Below, in pieces: positions 13,463-14,131 of a stretch of DNA of 14,131 bases (within the stretch, counting starts at the first letter, position 1; the number at the start of each line of letters is the position of its first letter). Below the pieces are notes generated by a model. That model saw nothing but the letters and a program-made list of their open reading frames with translations, was not told the DNA's origin and did not search any database. The stretch is from Syntrophaceae bacterium UBA2192 (GTDB lineage: Bacteria; Desulfobacterota; Syntrophia; Syntrophales; UBA2192), in the NCBI GenBank assembly GCA_002327315.1, contig DCVI01000064.1, forward strand, positions 1 through 14,131. Reading direction: 5' to 3'. The position numbers and the translations under genes are program-made.

Positions 13463-14131
13463 ATGCACAACAAGGTGGCATCGGGCGGCGCGCTACTCCG
13501 GCTCGCCTGCCTCGGCCTCAGCGCCGCCATCGTGCTTTTGTGTATCGGGACTGCGCTGGCTGCCGGGAAAGAGGATTTCGAGGCCCTCGAAAAGGAAATC
13601 GTCAACGAGGCCAACCTGGCGCGGACAAACCCCGGGGCATATGCCTCCCGGCTGCGGGGCCAGCGGCAATACTACCGGGGGACGCAGTTGAGACGGCCCG
13701 GTGAGGTTCCCATCCGGACGAAGGAGGGGCTTGCGGCCGTGGACGAGGCAATCCGCTGGCTCGAGAAGCAGCGGCCCGTGGGCGCCCTCGGTTATTCGCG
13801 GGGCCTGTCGCTTGCCGCCCGGGACCTCGTGGCGCCCCAGGGGGCATCGGGCGGATTCGGTCATACGGGACCCGACGGGAGCACGCCCTCGGAGCGGATC
13901 GAGCGGCACGGCCAATGGGAGTCCGTGATCGGAGAAAACGTCGCCTACGGACAGCGTACGGCCCGGGACGTGGTGGCCGCCTTCATCGTCGATGACGGCG
14001 TGCCCGGCCGCGGGCACCGGAAGAACCTGTACAATACGGCATTCCACGTGATGGGCGTCGACTGCGGCCCCCACTCCACCTACGGCACCACCTGCGCCAT
14101 CACCTTTGCGGGGGGCTTCCGGGAGAAGTGA
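13463..14131 (+). CDS. Secreted CAP-domain (SCP/PR-1-like) protein
   Basis: An exported protein of 222 residues whose stop codon is the last codon of the window. Seen: signal peptide (1-33, hydrophobic LLRLACLGLSAAIVLLC, ending ALA), then a CAP domain with NEANLARTNPGAYA near the start, GFGHTGPDGSTPSERIERHG (His134), IGENVAYG (Glu158) and GRGHRKNLYNTAFHVMGV (His185): the two His and a Glu that line the CAP cleft. Two Cys (201 and 211) near the end may form a disulfide. Bacterial CAP proteins act outside the cytoplasm; roles include lipid binding and envelope functions, so no exact job is assigned. GGAGGG (13453-13458) begins on the last base of the pldA stop and gives tight coupling in the same operon. 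Confidence 0.9.
   Translation: MHNKVASGGALLRLACLGLSAAIVLLCIGTALAAGKEDFEALEKEIVNEANLARTNPGAYASRLRGQRQYYRGTQLRRPGEVPIRTKEGLAAVDEAIRWLEKQRPVGALGYSRGLSLAARDLVAPQGASGGFGHTGPDGSTPSERIERHGQWESVIGENVAYGQRTARDVVAAFIVDDGVPGRGHRKNLYNTAFHVMGVDCGPHSTYGTTCAITFAGGFREK

Noticed and set aside
12488..13468. Minus-strand ORF of 326 codons opposite pldA
   Set aside because: Val/Glu/Leu-rich antisense shadow; the plus strand encodes a full OMPLA with its catalytic triad.

Overview
The window looks like a bacterial chromosome segment, probably from a deltaproteobacterium (Desulfobacterota, perhaps Syntrophaceae-like). That is an inference from four things: high-GC core genes with strong Shine-Dalgarno sites, an ADP-forming acyl-CoA synthetase, several secreted or outer-membrane proteins of Gram-negative type (including an OMPLA phospholipase), and dispersed GC-rich intergenic repeats. 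No rRNA or tRNA gene and no complete mobile element was seen.

Left part (1-4451, all minus strand): a tightly packed four-gene operon that reads as an anti-phage or restriction-like locus. In transcription order it holds a GHKL (Hsp90/MutL/MORC-like) ATPase, an unrecognised 256-aa protein, a 255-aa protein resembling a family I recall as DUF6339, and a beta-class adenine/cytosine-N4 DNA methyltransferase. The first three genes are coupled by very short overlaps. The methyltransferase ORF breaks just after an A7 tract, before its SAM-binding motif could be encoded, so either the gene is frameshifted or the reading frame continues beyond the window edge. Gene content resembles methylase-plus-ATPase defence loci in which a helicase is also expected; if present, it lies outside the window.

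Middle (4452-6465, minus strand): an intergenic segment with a cluster of ACGTGTCC motifs, a TTGACA-type promoter and a strong hairpin terminator, possibly enclosing a small RNA. Then comes a toxin-antitoxin-like cluster: a winged-helix/MNT nucleotidyltransferase fusion, an overlapping HEPN protein with an atypical active site, and a C-terminally truncated HicB-like protein. Two identical-pattern palindromes 21 bp apart sit immediately upstream of the MNT gene and form a likely autoregulatory operator. A small lysine-rich-tailed protein of unknown role precedes it.

Right part (6466-14131): core-type, higher-GC genes. A minus-strand fused acetate/acyl-CoA ligase (ADP-forming) is divergent from a secreted papain-like protease with a BACON-like C-terminal domain. 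A small helical protein follows a strong terminator. A plus-strand run then carries an MBL-fold hydrolase, an outer-membrane phospholipase A and a secreted CAP-domain protein. The gaps here hold dispersed palindromic repeats (a 25-bp exact repeat shared by two gaps) and 8-bp microsatellite-like tracts.
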